A stretch of DNA of 64,000 nucleotides, from positions 20,734-84,733 of the forward strand of contig JAFYWB010000010.1 in the NCBI GenBank assembly GCA_017549025.1, read 5' to 3'. Below the pieces are notes generated by a model. It was not told where the DNA came from, ran no database searches, and saw only the letters and a program-made list of their open reading frames with translations. Made by a program: the position numbers and the translations under genes. Below are positions 51,750 through 60,354 of the stretch, one piece after another. The DNA comes from Treponema sp. (GTDB lineage Bacteria > Spirochaetota > Spirochaetia > Treponematales > Treponemataceae). Position 1 is the stretch's first letter; each line of letters starts with the position of its first letter.

Positions 51750-52307
51750 ATGAGTAAGCGACTTGGCTTTGTTTCAAATATGGAACGTTGCGTAGGCTGC
51801 AATGCCTGCGTAATAGCTTGTAAATCATACCACGGACTTGAGCCAGACATGAAGCGTCGAAAAGTACGAGACTTGGACGACAAGCTGGTGGGAAGTCCTG
51901 TTCGGGCATATTTGTCCGCTTCTTGCCAGCACTGCGAAGACCCCGCCTGTATGAAGGCTTGTCCCACCAGTGCCTACAGCAAGCGAGAAGATGGAATCGT
52001 GCTGCACAACAGAAAGGTTTGTATCGGTTGTAAGATGTGTCTGTGGGCATGTCCCTACGAAGCACCTACCTTCAACCCTGTTACCAAGAAGATGGACAAG
52101 TGCGATATGTGTCAGGAACGGCTTGATCAGGGTGAACAGCCCATCTGTGTAGCCTGCTGTCCAATGGAAGCATTGTCAGTAGTAGACATGGACACCTTGG
52201 ATGAAACAGCCCTGGTAAAAGATGTGGCTGGATTCCCCGAGGGAAGCATCACAAATGCCAACCTGAGAATGAAAATGCCACAGTCTGTAAAGCAGGTAAG
52301 GAGGTAA
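51750..52307 (+). CDS. DmsB-like four-cluster ferredoxin subunit
   Basis: The 185-residue protein has the DmsB/PhsB/NrfC pattern of four 4Fe-4S clusters: CVGCNACVIAC, CQHCEDPACMKACP, CIGCKMCLWACP and CDMCQERLDQGEQPICVACCP. It passes electrons from the membrane subunit to the molybdoenzyme. No signal peptide; in this family it rides across the membrane with the Tat-exported partner. An aggagg Shine-Dalgarno sequence precedes it, and the anchor gene is 4 bp downstream. Confidence 0.92.
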   Translation: MSKRLGFVSNMERCVGCNACVIACKSYHGLEPDMKRRKVRDLDDKLVGSPVRAYLSASCQHCEDPACMKACPTSAYSKREDGIVLHNRKVCIGCKMCLWACPYEAPTFNPVTKKMDKCDMCQERLDQGEQPICVACCPMEALSVVDMDTLDETALVKDVAGFPEGSITNANLRMKMPQSVKQVRR

Positions 52308-52311
52308 ACCC

Positions 52312-53124
52312 ATGGGTGATTTGAGTTTGATTTTGGGAACAGTGTTTTCCCAGATTGCTATTGGTACATTCATCACAACCTTTGTGGTGGCCTACCTTTT
52401 GAAGAAGGCTGACGGACAGGCTGCATTTAAGTCTATTCTGGTAGCCTTTATCATCGGTGTACTGGGAATCGGAACTATGATTCTCCACCTGGGACACCCC
52501 TTCTTGGCCATGAACGCATTCTTTAACTTGGGTCGTTCTTGGCTTTCACGAGAAGTTCTCTTCTACGGCGGCTTCTTGGGACTGACCTTCCTGTATCTGG
52601 TATGCAGCAAGCTGAACAAAGAAAGCCTGCTGAAGCCACTGGGAATTCTGGCCAGCATCTGCGGTATTTGTGCCGTATTTGTTACCAGCATGATTTACAC
52701 CGTTCCTTCCATTGTAGCTTGGAACAGTGTAAACACCCCCATCAGTTTTGCCCTCACTGCTTTGATGGTTGGTATTCCTTTGGGAATCTACCTTACCAAG
52801 GCAACAGAGCTGGTAGTAGACGGTTCTCGTCTGGTAGCCACATTTGCATTGGTAGCCATCACCACAACTTTGGTGCATACTTCCACCTTGGCCGCAAGCG
52901 TAGCAGCTGGAGCTGGAAGTGCCCACTTGTTGCTTACTAGCCCCTTGTTCTGGGTTCGGTTGGTTCTGTTGGCAGCAGCATGTCTCATTTCCTTTGTGGC
53001 AGCTGTTAAAGCAAAGGACAAGTCCGCCTGTCCCTGCAACTACCGCTTGGTAGTTATCATCCTGTTGATTGCAGCAGAGTTTATTGGACGTATCTTGTTC
53101 TTTGGAACCATTGTACGAATGTAA
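52312..53124 (+). CDS. DmsC-like membrane anchor / quinol oxidase subunit
   Basis: The 270-residue integral membrane protein has eight predicted helices. The start GDLSLILGTVFSQIAIGTF, then GIGTMILHLGHPFLAMNAFFNLGRSWLSREVL, is the DmsC pattern, with the conserved His and Arg that face the quinol site. It would oxidise menaquinol and anchor the two other subunits. It completes the A-B-C operon and is followed by a strong terminator. Confidence 0.9.
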   Translation: MGDLSLILGTVFSQIAIGTFITTFVVAYLLKKADGQAAFKSILVAFIIGVLGIGTMILHLGHPFLAMNAFFNLGRSWLSREVLFYGGFLGLTFLYLVCSKLNKESLLKPLGILASICGICAVFVTSMIYTVPSIVAWNSVNTPISFALTALMVGIPLGIYLTKATELVVDGSRLVATFALVAITTTLVHTSTLAASVAAGAGSAHLLLTSPLFWVRLVLLAAACLISFVAAVKAKDKSACPCNYRLVVIILLIAAEFIGRILFFGTIVRM

Positions 53125-53133
53125 CTAAATTGC

Positions 53134-53184
53134 GTGCTGGAGTTTATCCCCTCTTTGTGATATACTCCAGCACATTCTTTTTTT
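53134..53184 (+). terminator. Rho-independent terminator
   Basis: gtgctggagt ... actccagcac, then attcttttttt, ending the molybdoenzyme operon just before tatB. Confidence 0.88.
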
Positions 53185-53202
53185 GGGGAAAATCATCTCG
53201 TC

Positions 53203-53532
53203 ATGTTTAACATTGGATTTGGAGAATTAGTTCTTATACTGCTGATTGCCTTTCTTGTGGTAGGCCCCAAGGATTTACCTAAGGTTGGTCGAACACTGGC
53301 AAAGGGTGTACGAGAATTACGAAAATTCATGAACGACGTGAAAAGCTCTATAGACTTGAAGGACGAAGAATCCTACATCAAGGAAGTTGCCCAAGGGATT
53401 GCAGAAACAAAGTCAACCATTCAGGAACTGAATCCTGTTTCCATCGTTAAACAGGAATTAGCCTCCCTTGATCCCTTGGCCGATGTAAAGTCCGAGTTGA
53501 ACGCCATCAAAAAAGACACAAACTCATTGTAG
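53203..53532 (+). CDS. tatB: Twin-arginine translocase TatB-like subunit
   Basis: The 109-residue protein has one N-terminal membrane helix, FGELVLILLIAFLVVGPKDLP (GP hinge), an amphipathic helix and a long helical tail, the TatB form. It recognises twin-arginine precursors with TatC. First of a tatB-tatA-tatC run right behind the Tat-dependent enzyme. Confidence 0.88.
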   Translation: MFNIGFGELVLILLIAFLVVGPKDLPKVGRTLAKGVRELRKFMNDVKSSIDLKDEESYIKEVAQGIAETKSTIQELNPVSIVKQELASLDPLADVKSELNAIKKDTNSL

Positions 53533-53543
53533 CGAGGTAATAT

Positions 53544-53729
53544 ATGAGAATTGGAACAACTGAATTGCTGCTTATCTTGGCATTGGCCATCCTGCTGTTT
53601 GGTGGCTCCCGGCTTGCTGGATTGGGAAAGTCCTTGGGCAAGGGAATCAAGGAATTCCGCCAAGAGATGAAGGATGGATCAAAAGAAGAAAAGACTGAAA
53701 CTAAAGAAACAAACGGTAGCTCCGAGTGA
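53544..53729 (+). CDS. tatA: Twin-arginine translocase TatA
   Basis: The 61-residue pore-forming subunit: IGTTELLLILALAILLFGGS, then the FG-hinge and amphipathic helix LGKGIKEFRQEMKDG. It overlaps tatC by 4 bp (GTGA). Confidence 0.9.
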   Translation: MRIGTTELLLILALAILLFGGSRLAGLGKSLGKGIKEFRQEMKDGSKEEKTETKETNGSSE

Positions 53730-54514
53730 AAAAAGGCGGAGTTCCCAAGGAAAAGAAATCAAAAAACAAGGAACCTTACGAGCTTGAGGCAAAACCCCTC
53801 CTAGACCACCTGAAAGATTTACGGCGACTGCTGTTTTTTTCTCTGGGAGTGATACTTGCCTGTTTCCTTGTGATTTTTACCCTCTACTCAAAAGACCTTG
53901 TCCAGTGGATTTCACAGCCCATTGCAGACATGAACATTGATATTATTTACATCGATGTTTCCGAGGCATTTACCTCCCAGCTCAAATTGTCTTTCATTGC
54001 AGGGGCAGTTTTGGCAAGTCCTGTGGTGTTTGTGGCCATTTGGCTTTTTATCCGGCCAGCCCTGTACAAAAATGAACGATTTGCCTTTGGCTTTATGACA
54101 CTTTTTGCCCTGCTCCTTTTTATAGCGGGAGTGGTGTTTGCCTATTTTATGGTGTTTCGGCTGGCCATAAACTTTTTCATTGTCTCTGGAGAAAACATCG
54201 CCACTCCTATGGTGTCCTTGGAACGGTACGTTTCCTTTTTGTTCTCATTTCTCCTGCCCTTTGGAGTGATGTTCGAGACGCCAATTTTGGTGATTGCGCT
54301 GACTCGCATTGGTTTAGTCAATGCAAGGATTTTAAGTAAAGCACGGAAGTTCATTATTCTGGGAGTTTTCGTGGTGGCCGCAATCTTAACGCCACCAGAT
54401 GTTATTTCCCAGGTTTTACTGGCCTTGCCCCTGCTGGTATTATTTGAAATAAGCATTATTTTGTCTCGCTTTGTACGGCCACGAAAAAAAGAGTCTCTGG
54501 AGGAAGCTGCGTGA
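53726..54514 (+). CDS. tatC: Twin-arginine translocase TatC
   Basis: The 262-residue protein has six membrane helices, the core receptor for the RR signal. KPLLDHLKDLRRLLFF near the N-terminus is the conserved cytoplasmic contact. The later FELPLL-type region and the MFETPILVIALTRIG loop follow. A Lys/Glu-rich N-terminal stretch precedes it. It overlaps the next gene by 4 bp, so the ABC transporter genes are translated with it. Confidence 0.93.
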   Translation: MKKGGVPKEKKSKNKEPYELEAKPLLDHLKDLRRLLFFSLGVILACFLVIFTLYSKDLVQWISQPIADMNIDIIYIDVSEAFTSQLKLSFIAGAVLASPVVFVAIWLFIRPALYKNERFAFGFMTLFALLLFIAGVVFAYFMVFRLAINFFIVSGENIATPMVSLERYVSFLFSFLLPFGVMFETPILVIALTRIGLVNARILSKARKFIILGVFVVAAILTPPDVISQVLLALPLLVLFEISIILSRFVRPRKKESLEEAA

Positions 54515-55530
54515 ACAAGGCTCGGACTTCAAGCACTGTGGTAGTGGCACTTCTTATTGCTATTTTGAGTTTTAGCTGCGAAAAAAAATCTGAAGCAATA
54601 GCTGTTACCACTGGAACACAAAATAAACTAAAAATCGCCCTGGTTCAGCTGAGTCAAAATCCCTCCTTCACCGACATGCAAGAAGGCTTTATTGCAGGAA
54701 TGGAGGAGCTTGGATATGGCAGCGACAAAGTTGAATATCTTCAGTATGACGCTGGAGGAAGCATTTCTACCCTGCACCATATCCTCAATTCCTTAGAAAG
54801 CCAAAAGGTGGATTTACTAGTGCCACTGGTAACCTCTGTAACCCAGGCAGCTGTCAGCAAAGAGCTGGACATTCCCATTATCTTCATTTCTGTAACGGAT
54901 CCTGTGGAAGCAGGAATTATGGCATCCCTCCAAACTCCCGACAAAAATGCCACAGGAACCTGTAATGTAGTTCCCATGGAAGAATTATTTGTACTGGCAA
55001 AGGAGCTGACTCCCCACATCCGTTCTGTGGGCATTATCTATGACCCAAGCCTTCCCAATTCGGTAATCACTGTGAATCGAGCAAAACAATACCTTGGTAC
55101 AGCTGGATTTGTGGTAGCAGAAGCCATTGTTACTAATTCCTCGGAGGTGCAGTCCGCTGCTCGCACTTTGGCAACGGTAGCAGATGCAATCTACGTTCCC
55201 ATCGATTCCACCATTCTCAGTGCCATAAGCCAAGTGGTTGATATTGCCCTGGAAAAGGGAAAACCCGTGTACGGAAGTGCTCCCTCCATGGTGACTTCTG
55301 GGGCCTTGGCCAGTGTAAGCGTCAGTGAATGGGAAACTGGCCGACAAACAGCAGCCCTTGCCCACCAGTATTTTGAAGGTACACCTATTGAACAAATCCC
55401 TGCAAAGATTGTGGATAACTTTTTGTACACCGTCAATGGAGACACAGCTAAAGCACTGAATATTACCATTCCTGCCCACTCAGACGCTCCTGTTCAACTG
55501 GTGGATGTATCTGCTGGAGCAAGGCCGTAG
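54511..55530 (+). CDS. ABC transporter substrate-binding lipoprotein (PF04392 type)
   Basis: The 339-residue lipoprotein (FSC, Cys23) belongs to the ABC-sub-bind family resembling TrpX-like proteins: ALVQLSQNPSFTDMQEGF, LLVPLVTSVTQAA, PIIFISVTDPVEAG, TPHIRSVGIIYDP, VGA-type AIYVPIDSTI. Members bind tryptophan, tyrosine, other aromatics or unknown ligands. The GTG start overlaps tatC by 4 bp; the permease gene follows 3 bp downstream. Confidence 0.88.
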   Translation: MNKARTSSTVVVALLIAILSFSCEKKSEAIAVTTGTQNKLKIALVQLSQNPSFTDMQEGFIAGMEELGYGSDKVEYLQYDAGGSISTLHHILNSLESQKVDLLVPLVTSVTQAAVSKELDIPIIFISVTDPVEAGIMASLQTPDKNATGTCNVVPMEELFVLAKELTPHIRSVGIIYDPSLPNSVITVNRAKQYLGTAGFVVAEAIVTNSSEVQSAARTLATVADAIYVPIDSTILSAISQVVDIALEKGKPVYGSAPSMVTSGALASVSVSEWETGRQTAALAHQYFEGTPIEQIPAKIVDNFLYTVNGDTAKALNITIPAHSDAPVQLVDVSAGARP

Positions 55531-55533
55531 CTC

Positions 55534-56403
55534 ATGAGTCTTTTTGCAGGAGCTTTTCAACAAGGCTGTTTTTACGGAATTGTTTCTGTAGGAGTGTACC
55601 TTACCTTTCGGATTTTACGGATTCCAGATTTAACAGCAGATGGAGCCTTTACCTTGGGTGGAGCCACCAGTGCCCGCTTGATTCTAGCTCAAGTACCAGT
55701 TTTAGCCTTGCCGTTTTCCTTTGTGGCTGGCTGTGGCGCTGGCTTGATAACAGCATTTTTGCAAATCAAGCTGAGAGTTGCTCCCATTCTTGCAGGCTTT
55801 CTTACCATGTCTGGCTTGTACACCATCAATCTGGCAATTCAAGGAGGAGCGCCCAATATCTCCTTGCTACGAACAACAAACTTATTCAACATGATTCCCT
55901 TTCTTTCAAAAAAAGAAAGTCAGTTTTTGTGGCCTCTGGGACTTTGTCTCCTAGTGTTTTTAGTTTTTGCCTTATTTTTACACACAGAAAAAGGCATGGA
56001 AATCCGAGCTGCTGGCACCAATCCCCAGATGGCTCAAGCCCAGGGAATCAATGTGGCACGAGCAAAGGCATTGTGCCTCATGCTAGCCAACGGTACCATT
56101 GCCCTTGCAGGTGGACTTGCAAGCCAGTATCAGGGCTACACCGACATAAACACAGGTTCTGGTTCCCTGTTGGTGGGCTTGGCAGGAGTGATTTTGGGAG
56201 AAACACTTTTTCCCACTAGTCGCCTTGGATGGAAGCTTGCCAGCATTATGACAGGAGCTATCCTGTATCAGCTGCTTTTGGCAGTGGTAGTTCGTTATAG
56301 CTTTTTGCCAGCCTACACCTTTAAACTGGTGGCAGCAGCCCTCATTGCTTGCACCATCGGCATGAGCCAGATAAAGAAATCACCACAAAATGACGAATTA
56401 TAA
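55534..56403 (+). CDS. ABC transporter permease (COG4120 type)
   Basis: The 289-residue membrane protein has eight to nine helices of the branched-chain/ribose permease type: DLTADGAFTLGGATSA, EKGMEIRAAGTNPQMAQAQG (the cytoplasmic EAA-like contact) and GLAGVILGETLF. It pairs with the substrate-binding protein upstream. The ATPase normally third in this operon type is absent; the next gene is menA. Confidence 0.88.
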   Translation: MSLFAGAFQQGCFYGIVSVGVYLTFRILRIPDLTADGAFTLGGATSARLILAQVPVLALPFSFVAGCGAGLITAFLQIKLRVAPILAGFLTMSGLYTINLAIQGGAPNISLLRTTNLFNMIPFLSKKESQFLWPLGLCLLVFLVFALFLHTEKGMEIRAAGTNPQMAQAQGINVARAKALCLMLANGTIALAGGLASQYQGYTDINTGSGSLLVGLAGVILGETLFPTSRLGWKLASIMTGAILYQLLLAVVVRYSFLPAYTFKLVAAALIACTIGMSQIKKSPQNDEL

Positions 56404-56439
56404 TTCAAGACAGAACAAAGGAATGAAGGAATAACCAAC

Positions 56440-57357
56440 GTGCATCAGCGACTCAACTTAAAGCTCTCAATTCAAATGGCCGCACCCCACACCTGGCCTG
56501 CTTCTGTCATCCCAGTGCTTTTTTCTGGTGCATTGGTGCTTCGTCAGACCCACACCTTGAACTGGTGGCTATGGATTGCGCTGATTCTCATCAGCATACT
56601 GATGCAAAGTGCGGCCAACATCTTTAATGATTATTTTGATTTGCTGCGAGGAACCGATTCCACCGAGGATTTTGTGGAGCCTGACGATGCAGTTCTAGTC
56701 TACAATCAAATTCCTCCCAAGCAGGCTCTATTTTTGGGAATTGGTACTATGATAGTAGCCTTGATTCTTGCTATCTATCCTATTATGGAAGGTGGTTTTT
56801 TAGTTTTAGGAATTGGCATCCTTGGAGGCATTGTTCTGCTGGCTTATTCTGCTGGAGCAACACCAATTTCCAGCATTCCCTTTGGAGAGATGGCCTCTGG
56901 AATCACTATGGGAACCTTAATCCCATTGGCCTGTGTCACCGCTCTTACGGGAAAATTCTACCCTCCAGTGGTGATAGACAGTCTCCCCATTACCTTGGGC
57001 ATTAGTCTCATGATGATGACTAACAACACCTGCGACATTGAAAAAGACCTGCGGGTACAGCGCTCCACCCTGCCCATACTGCTGGGAAGAACTGGTGCAA
57101 GAAGAATATATCGTGTGTTGCTTTTGACTTGGCTTTTTCTTTTGGGCGGCTACGTAGCCTTCCGTTTTCCAGTGGAGGCTTCTTGGACATGGCCCCTGCT
57201 CCTGTGCTGCATTTTTCTGGCAATCCTCAGTGGAAAAGCTTTAATCCAACAGCTACAATTCGACTTAAATCCACCCTGCCGCCCCAGAGCCATGAAAAAC
57301 ATTGCGGCTCTCAATGGCTTGTTGGGACTGTTCTACACCCTGTGGCTGGTACTCTAA
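56440..57357 (+). CDS. menA: 1,4-dihydroxy-2-naphthoate polyprenyltransferase (MenA-like)
   Basis: This 305-residue UbiA-superfamily integral membrane enzyme attaches an isoprenoid chain to an aromatic acid. Both Mg-diphosphate motifs are present: NIFNDYFDLLRGTD and NNTCDIEKDLRV. HTWPASVIPVLFSG and similar helices fit MenA rather than UbiA. If MenA, the cell makes (or completes) menaquinone, which the DmsC-like anchor would need. No other men genes are in view. It starts at a GTG with gaagga upstream and converges with the flavoprotein gene, with a single base between them and no terminator. Confidence 0.85.
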   Translation: MHQRLNLKLSIQMAAPHTWPASVIPVLFSGALVLRQTHTLNWWLWIALILISILMQSAANIFNDYFDLLRGTDSTEDFVEPDDAVLVYNQIPPKQALFLGIGTMIVALILAIYPIMEGGFLVLGIGILGGIVLLAYSAGATPISSIPFGEMASGITMGTLIPLACVTALTGKFYPPVVIDSLPITLGISLMMMTNNTCDIEKDLRVQRSTLPILLGRTGARRIYRVLLLTWLFLLGGYVAFRFPVEASWTWPLLLCCIFLAILSGKALIQQLQFDLNPPCRPRAMKNIAALNGLLGLFYTLWLVL

Positions 57358-57358
57358 G

Positions 57359-57961
57359 TTAAAACTCCCAATCAGAGGAGGTTTCCCCATTTTCCACAAG
57401 GGGCTCGTTTAACCAAACTGCAAGTGAGGCCACTGCATCTAAGGCGGCGGAATCTTGGTTTGTGGGAATGGTGTCTGTGTCTGGAGAGCAAATCAGGTGA
57501 TTAGACCAGCCTCTAGCATTCAGCATGCGGAAAAAGGCTCCCAAATGATGGCGGGCATCATTCCAGTTACCCTTGCCACCAGCGGTTAAAAGGACGGCTG
57601 CTTTTTTAGGCCGTTGCAGGAGAGGCTTTTTTAAGAAAAACTTTGCTGCATGCCAAGGCTGCATTCGGCTCATGACAGAAAGCACGGCTCCCGGCAAGGT
57701 GCCAAAATACACAGGAGCTGCAATTACCACATTGTCATAATCGTCCCTGTAGATGGTTTCCATTTCATCTTGTACCACACAACGAGCTGTTTTCCAGCAG
57801 CCTCGGCAATCCACACAGGGGGCAATATGACAGTGAAAAACTGGTAGCTCCACCACTTCACCCTGCAAATGTGCTTTCAGTTGCTGCACCAACAAGGCAG
57901 TATTTCCCTGGGGCCGTGGAGAACCAAAAATAATCAGTGTTTTTTTAATTGTGTTGTCCAT
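57359..57961 (-). CDS. Iron-sulfur flavoprotein / NADPH-dependent FMN reductase family
   Basis: The 200-residue flavodoxin-fold protein has the FMN loop FGSPRPQGNTALLV and the cysteine-bearing CVDCRGCW region, then a Cys in KTARCVVQDE, which in ISF proteins can bind a 4Fe-4S cluster. APVYFGTLPG is the second flavin contact. A general redox role; substrate unknown. It overlaps the NTPase gene by 17 bp. Confidence 0.82.
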   Translation of the reverse strand: MDNTIKKTLIIFGSPRPQGNTALLVQQLKAHLQGEVVELPVFHCHIAPCVDCRGCWKTARCVVQDEMETIYRDDYDNVVIAAPVYFGTLPGAVLSVMSRMQPWHAAKFFLKKPLLQRPKKAAVLLTAGGKGNWNDARHHLGAFFRMLNARGWSNHLICSPDTDTIPTNQDSAALDAVASLAVWLNEPLVENGETSSDWEF

Positions 57962-58478
57962 TCAGTTCTCCCCGCATAAAATCTAGCACCTGTAAAAACA
58001 GCTCCTCTCGGTTTTCTGCCGAAAGACGAAAGCAACGACAATGCTGATGGCCCCGCACTTGGTTCAAAAAACCAGAATCCTTGTGTTTTACGGCAATAAT
58101 TCCCACCAGATTCCGATTCAAGAGCTCTAGGACAGCGGTGCAAAAATCTTGTGACACCCGCTCCAAAATCCCCAGCTCATCCAGTAGCACAAGATGGCCA
58201 GCAGGAACAGGCTGTAAAAGCAGCTGAGCACAAGCGTCAAAGGCTTCTTTGTGCACCGCTAGCTGCTTTTTGTTGCAATACGCCACCAGCTGACGTTGTC
58301 CTTCTTGGCCGTCGCCACTGAGGTGCTGCAGGTACACAGGAAAGCCTCCAGTCGCTTTATCCAGAGTGTCCCCTTTGCGGGTCACAAGTCCCCACACTGG
58401 TAGTGACAGCTCCTGCACCACCCGCTGAACAAGACTACTTTTTCCCACTCCTGGCTCACCCACAATCACTGCATACAT
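57945..58478 (-). CDS. Nucleoside-triphosphatase THEP1/NTPase_1 family
   Basis: The 177-residue P-loop protein starts MYAVIVGEPGVGKSSLVQRV (Walker A) and continues to GLVTRKGD and VLLDELGILE (Walker B). The family hydrolyses NTPs in vitro, with no settled cellular role. It overlaps the flavoprotein gene and follows the transporter operon (18 bp after fecB-like), so all five may be one transcript. Confidence 0.85.
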   Translation of the reverse strand: MYAVIVGEPGVGKSSLVQRVVQELSLPVWGLVTRKGDTLDKATGGFPVYLQHLSGDGQEGQRQLVAYCNKKQLAVHKEAFDACAQLLLQPVPAGHLVLLDELGILERVSQDFCTAVLELLNRNLVGIIAVKHKDSGFLNQVRGHQHCRCFRLSAENREELFLQVLDFMRGELNGQHN

Positions 58479-58496
58479 AGCGGCACCTCAAACAAC

Positions 58497-59573
58497 TTAT
58501 TTACAAAAAGCGTATTGAGTAAGACTTTCGTACTGGCTTTCTGTCAGCTCACGTCCGTAGAACAGCTTGTAATACTTGCACAGTTCTTCTTTAACATCAT
58601 AGTCACAATATTCTGGATACAAAACTGCTGTCATCCAAATCATGCCCAAGAACCGCTGCACAGAAGGAGGCATTCCCATCCAGTTGTGGGGAGCACTAGG
58701 CACCTCCACGTAGCGACCTGCCACAATACCAGCAATTTCATTCCAAGAAGCCCTGTTTGCAACATCATGATAAATGCTTCCTGCGTCAAAAATCACAAAA
58801 TCAGGATTCCACAGGGCAATCTGCTCCATAGTCACCTCGTTTCCTGTACCTTTTGACAAAGGATTATCCACCACAGCCACATTATCCATCAGCATATCAA
58901 TTAATTCTGAGTGATAGGAATTTTTTGCCAGCACATTCAGTCCCTGTTCTCCCACCACAAACAAACTGCGAATCTTCTTATCTCCCACCTTTTCCATAAT
59001 CTGTACCGTTCGCTGGTAGGTTGTCTCACAGAACTGAGCTAATTTCTCGCATCGCTCCTGCTTGCCCAAAAGCTGACCTAAAGTGCGGTAGGTTTTTCCC
59101 ATGTCCTGTAGTGAAGCAGCAATGTAAACAGAAGGAATTCCCGTTTGGTTTTGCAGTGTGTCCAAATCTTCCACAGTGGTTTTCTTGATTTCACCAATAT
59201 CGATGATACAATCGGGGCCAGAAAAAGCCAATTCTTCCACATTCAAGGAAACAGTACCGTAAAGCTTTCCAAAATAGGGCAAATCAAGATATTTTTGTGA
59301 AATAAAATCCTTGGCACTCTCGCTCCACTGGTCAGTAAGGCCTGTAAACATATCTGGATCAATGGAATACAGAATAATTTGAGCCAGTGGCCCCGCAGGA
59401 ATGATTCTGGTTATCTGCTGAGGCAGCTCCACCTGACGGCCCACATCATCCACAAAGATACGAGTTTCCGCCGACGCAATAGCTTCTTCGGCAGGGCTCT
59501 TTTTTGTACAAGAAAGCAAAGAACCAACCAAAACCACCACAACAAGACACAGTACAATCTTACCGTTTTTCAT
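58497..59573 (-). CDS. FecB/BtuF-type ABC substrate-binding lipoprotein
   Basis: The 358-residue lipoprotein (lipobox LLSC) has two lobes joined by a long helix, the periplasmic-binding-2 (PF01497) fold. It shows RIFVDDVGRQVELPQQITRI, IDIGEIKKTTVEDLD, NPDFVIFDAGS and the late APHNWMGMPPSVQRFLGM. Members carry iron siderophores, haem, cobalamin or, in the MolA group, molybdate/tungstate. The context (mobA, molybdoenzyme) makes molybdate or tungstate possible, but the sequence alone does not decide. Order: permease, ATPase, binding protein on one transcript. Confidence 0.88.
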   Translation of the reverse strand: MKNGKIVLCLVVVVLVGSLLSCTKKSPAEEAIASAETRIFVDDVGRQVELPQQITRIIPAGPLAQIILYSIDPDMFTGLTDQWSESAKDFISQKYLDLPYFGKLYGTVSLNVEELAFSGPDCIIDIGEIKKTTVEDLDTLQNQTGIPSVYIAASLQDMGKTYRTLGQLLGKQERCEKLAQFCETTYQRTVQIMEKVGDKKIRSLFVVGEQGLNVLAKNSYHSELIDMLMDNVAVVDNPLSKGTGNEVTMEQIALWNPDFVIFDAGSIYHDVANRASWNEIAGIVAGRYVEVPSAPHNWMGMPPSVQRFLGMIWMTAVLYPEYCDYDVKEELCKYYKLFYGRELTESQYESLTQYAFCK

Positions 59574-60354
59574 CATTTTCTCCTTTTATTCCAGCTCTCA
59601 CCGGAACTGCAACCCGCACTTCATGCACCTGGCAAACCTCCACCTCCACGCCGTACAAGGAGGAAACAAGCTGAGAAGTATACACTTCCTTTGGCTCACC
59701 ACAAGCCAATACTTGGCCTCCTTGCAGAGCGAGAATACGGGTAGAATACAAATAGGCTTGGTCTGGGTCATGGGTAGACTGCACCACACAGTACCCATCC
59801 TGCACCAAGTTCTGCAGGGTTTGCATTACACGAATGCGATTTCCAAAGTCCAGATTGGCACAAGGCTCGTCCAGCACCAGAATCTTTGCTTTCTGGGCAA
59901 TGCCACGGGCAATCAAGGCCAGCTGACGCTCACCGCCACTAATGGAGCCATAGCCTCTGTCCTGCAAGTGGGCAATTCCCAGCCGTTCCAGAGCACAGGC
60001 AACCTGTTCTTGCTGCTCCTGTCTTGGCAAAGAAAATTGTCCCATTTGGGCAGTAGTTCCCATAAGCACCATGTCCTGCACGCTGAAATTAAACACGGGA
60101 TTATGGGATTGAGGAATATAGGCAATGTGACGAGCCAACTGAACTGAAGAATACTGTGCAATAGGTTTTCCGTCCAAAAGAATTGAACCAGAGCTTGGCT
60201 TCAGCAAGCCCAAAATACAACGGAAGAGCGTACTTTTTCCCACACCGTTGGGGCCCAAAATAGACAGAAAATCTCCCCCTTGAGTGGCAAAACTGACATT
60301 TCGCAAAACATCATGGTTTGCGTAGGAAAAACAAAGCTTTTCAACCTGAATCAA
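59560..60354 (-). CDS. FecE/BtuD-type ABC transporter ATPase
   Basis: The 264-residue ATPase has Walker A LGPNGVGKSTLFRC, the Q loop YIPQSHNP, the signature SGGERQLALIARG, Walker B ILVLDEPCANLD and the switch His (STHDPDQA). It fits the iron-chelate/B12 uptake class. It overlaps its neighbours by 4 and 14-17 bp, so it is strictly coupled. Confidence 0.93.
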   Translation of the reverse strand: MIQVEKLCFSYANHDVLRNVSFATQGGDFLSILGPNGVGKSTLFRCILGLLKPSSGSILLDGKPIAQYSSVQLARHIAYIPQSHNPVFNFSVQDMVLMGTTAQMGQFSLPRQEQQEQVACALERLGIAHLQDRGYGSISGGERQLALIARGIAQKAKILVLDEPCANLDFGNRIRVMQTLQNLVQDGYCVVQSTHDPDQAYLYSTRILALQGGQVLACGEPKEVYTSQLVSSLYGVEVEVCQVHEVRVAVPVRAGIKGENDEKR

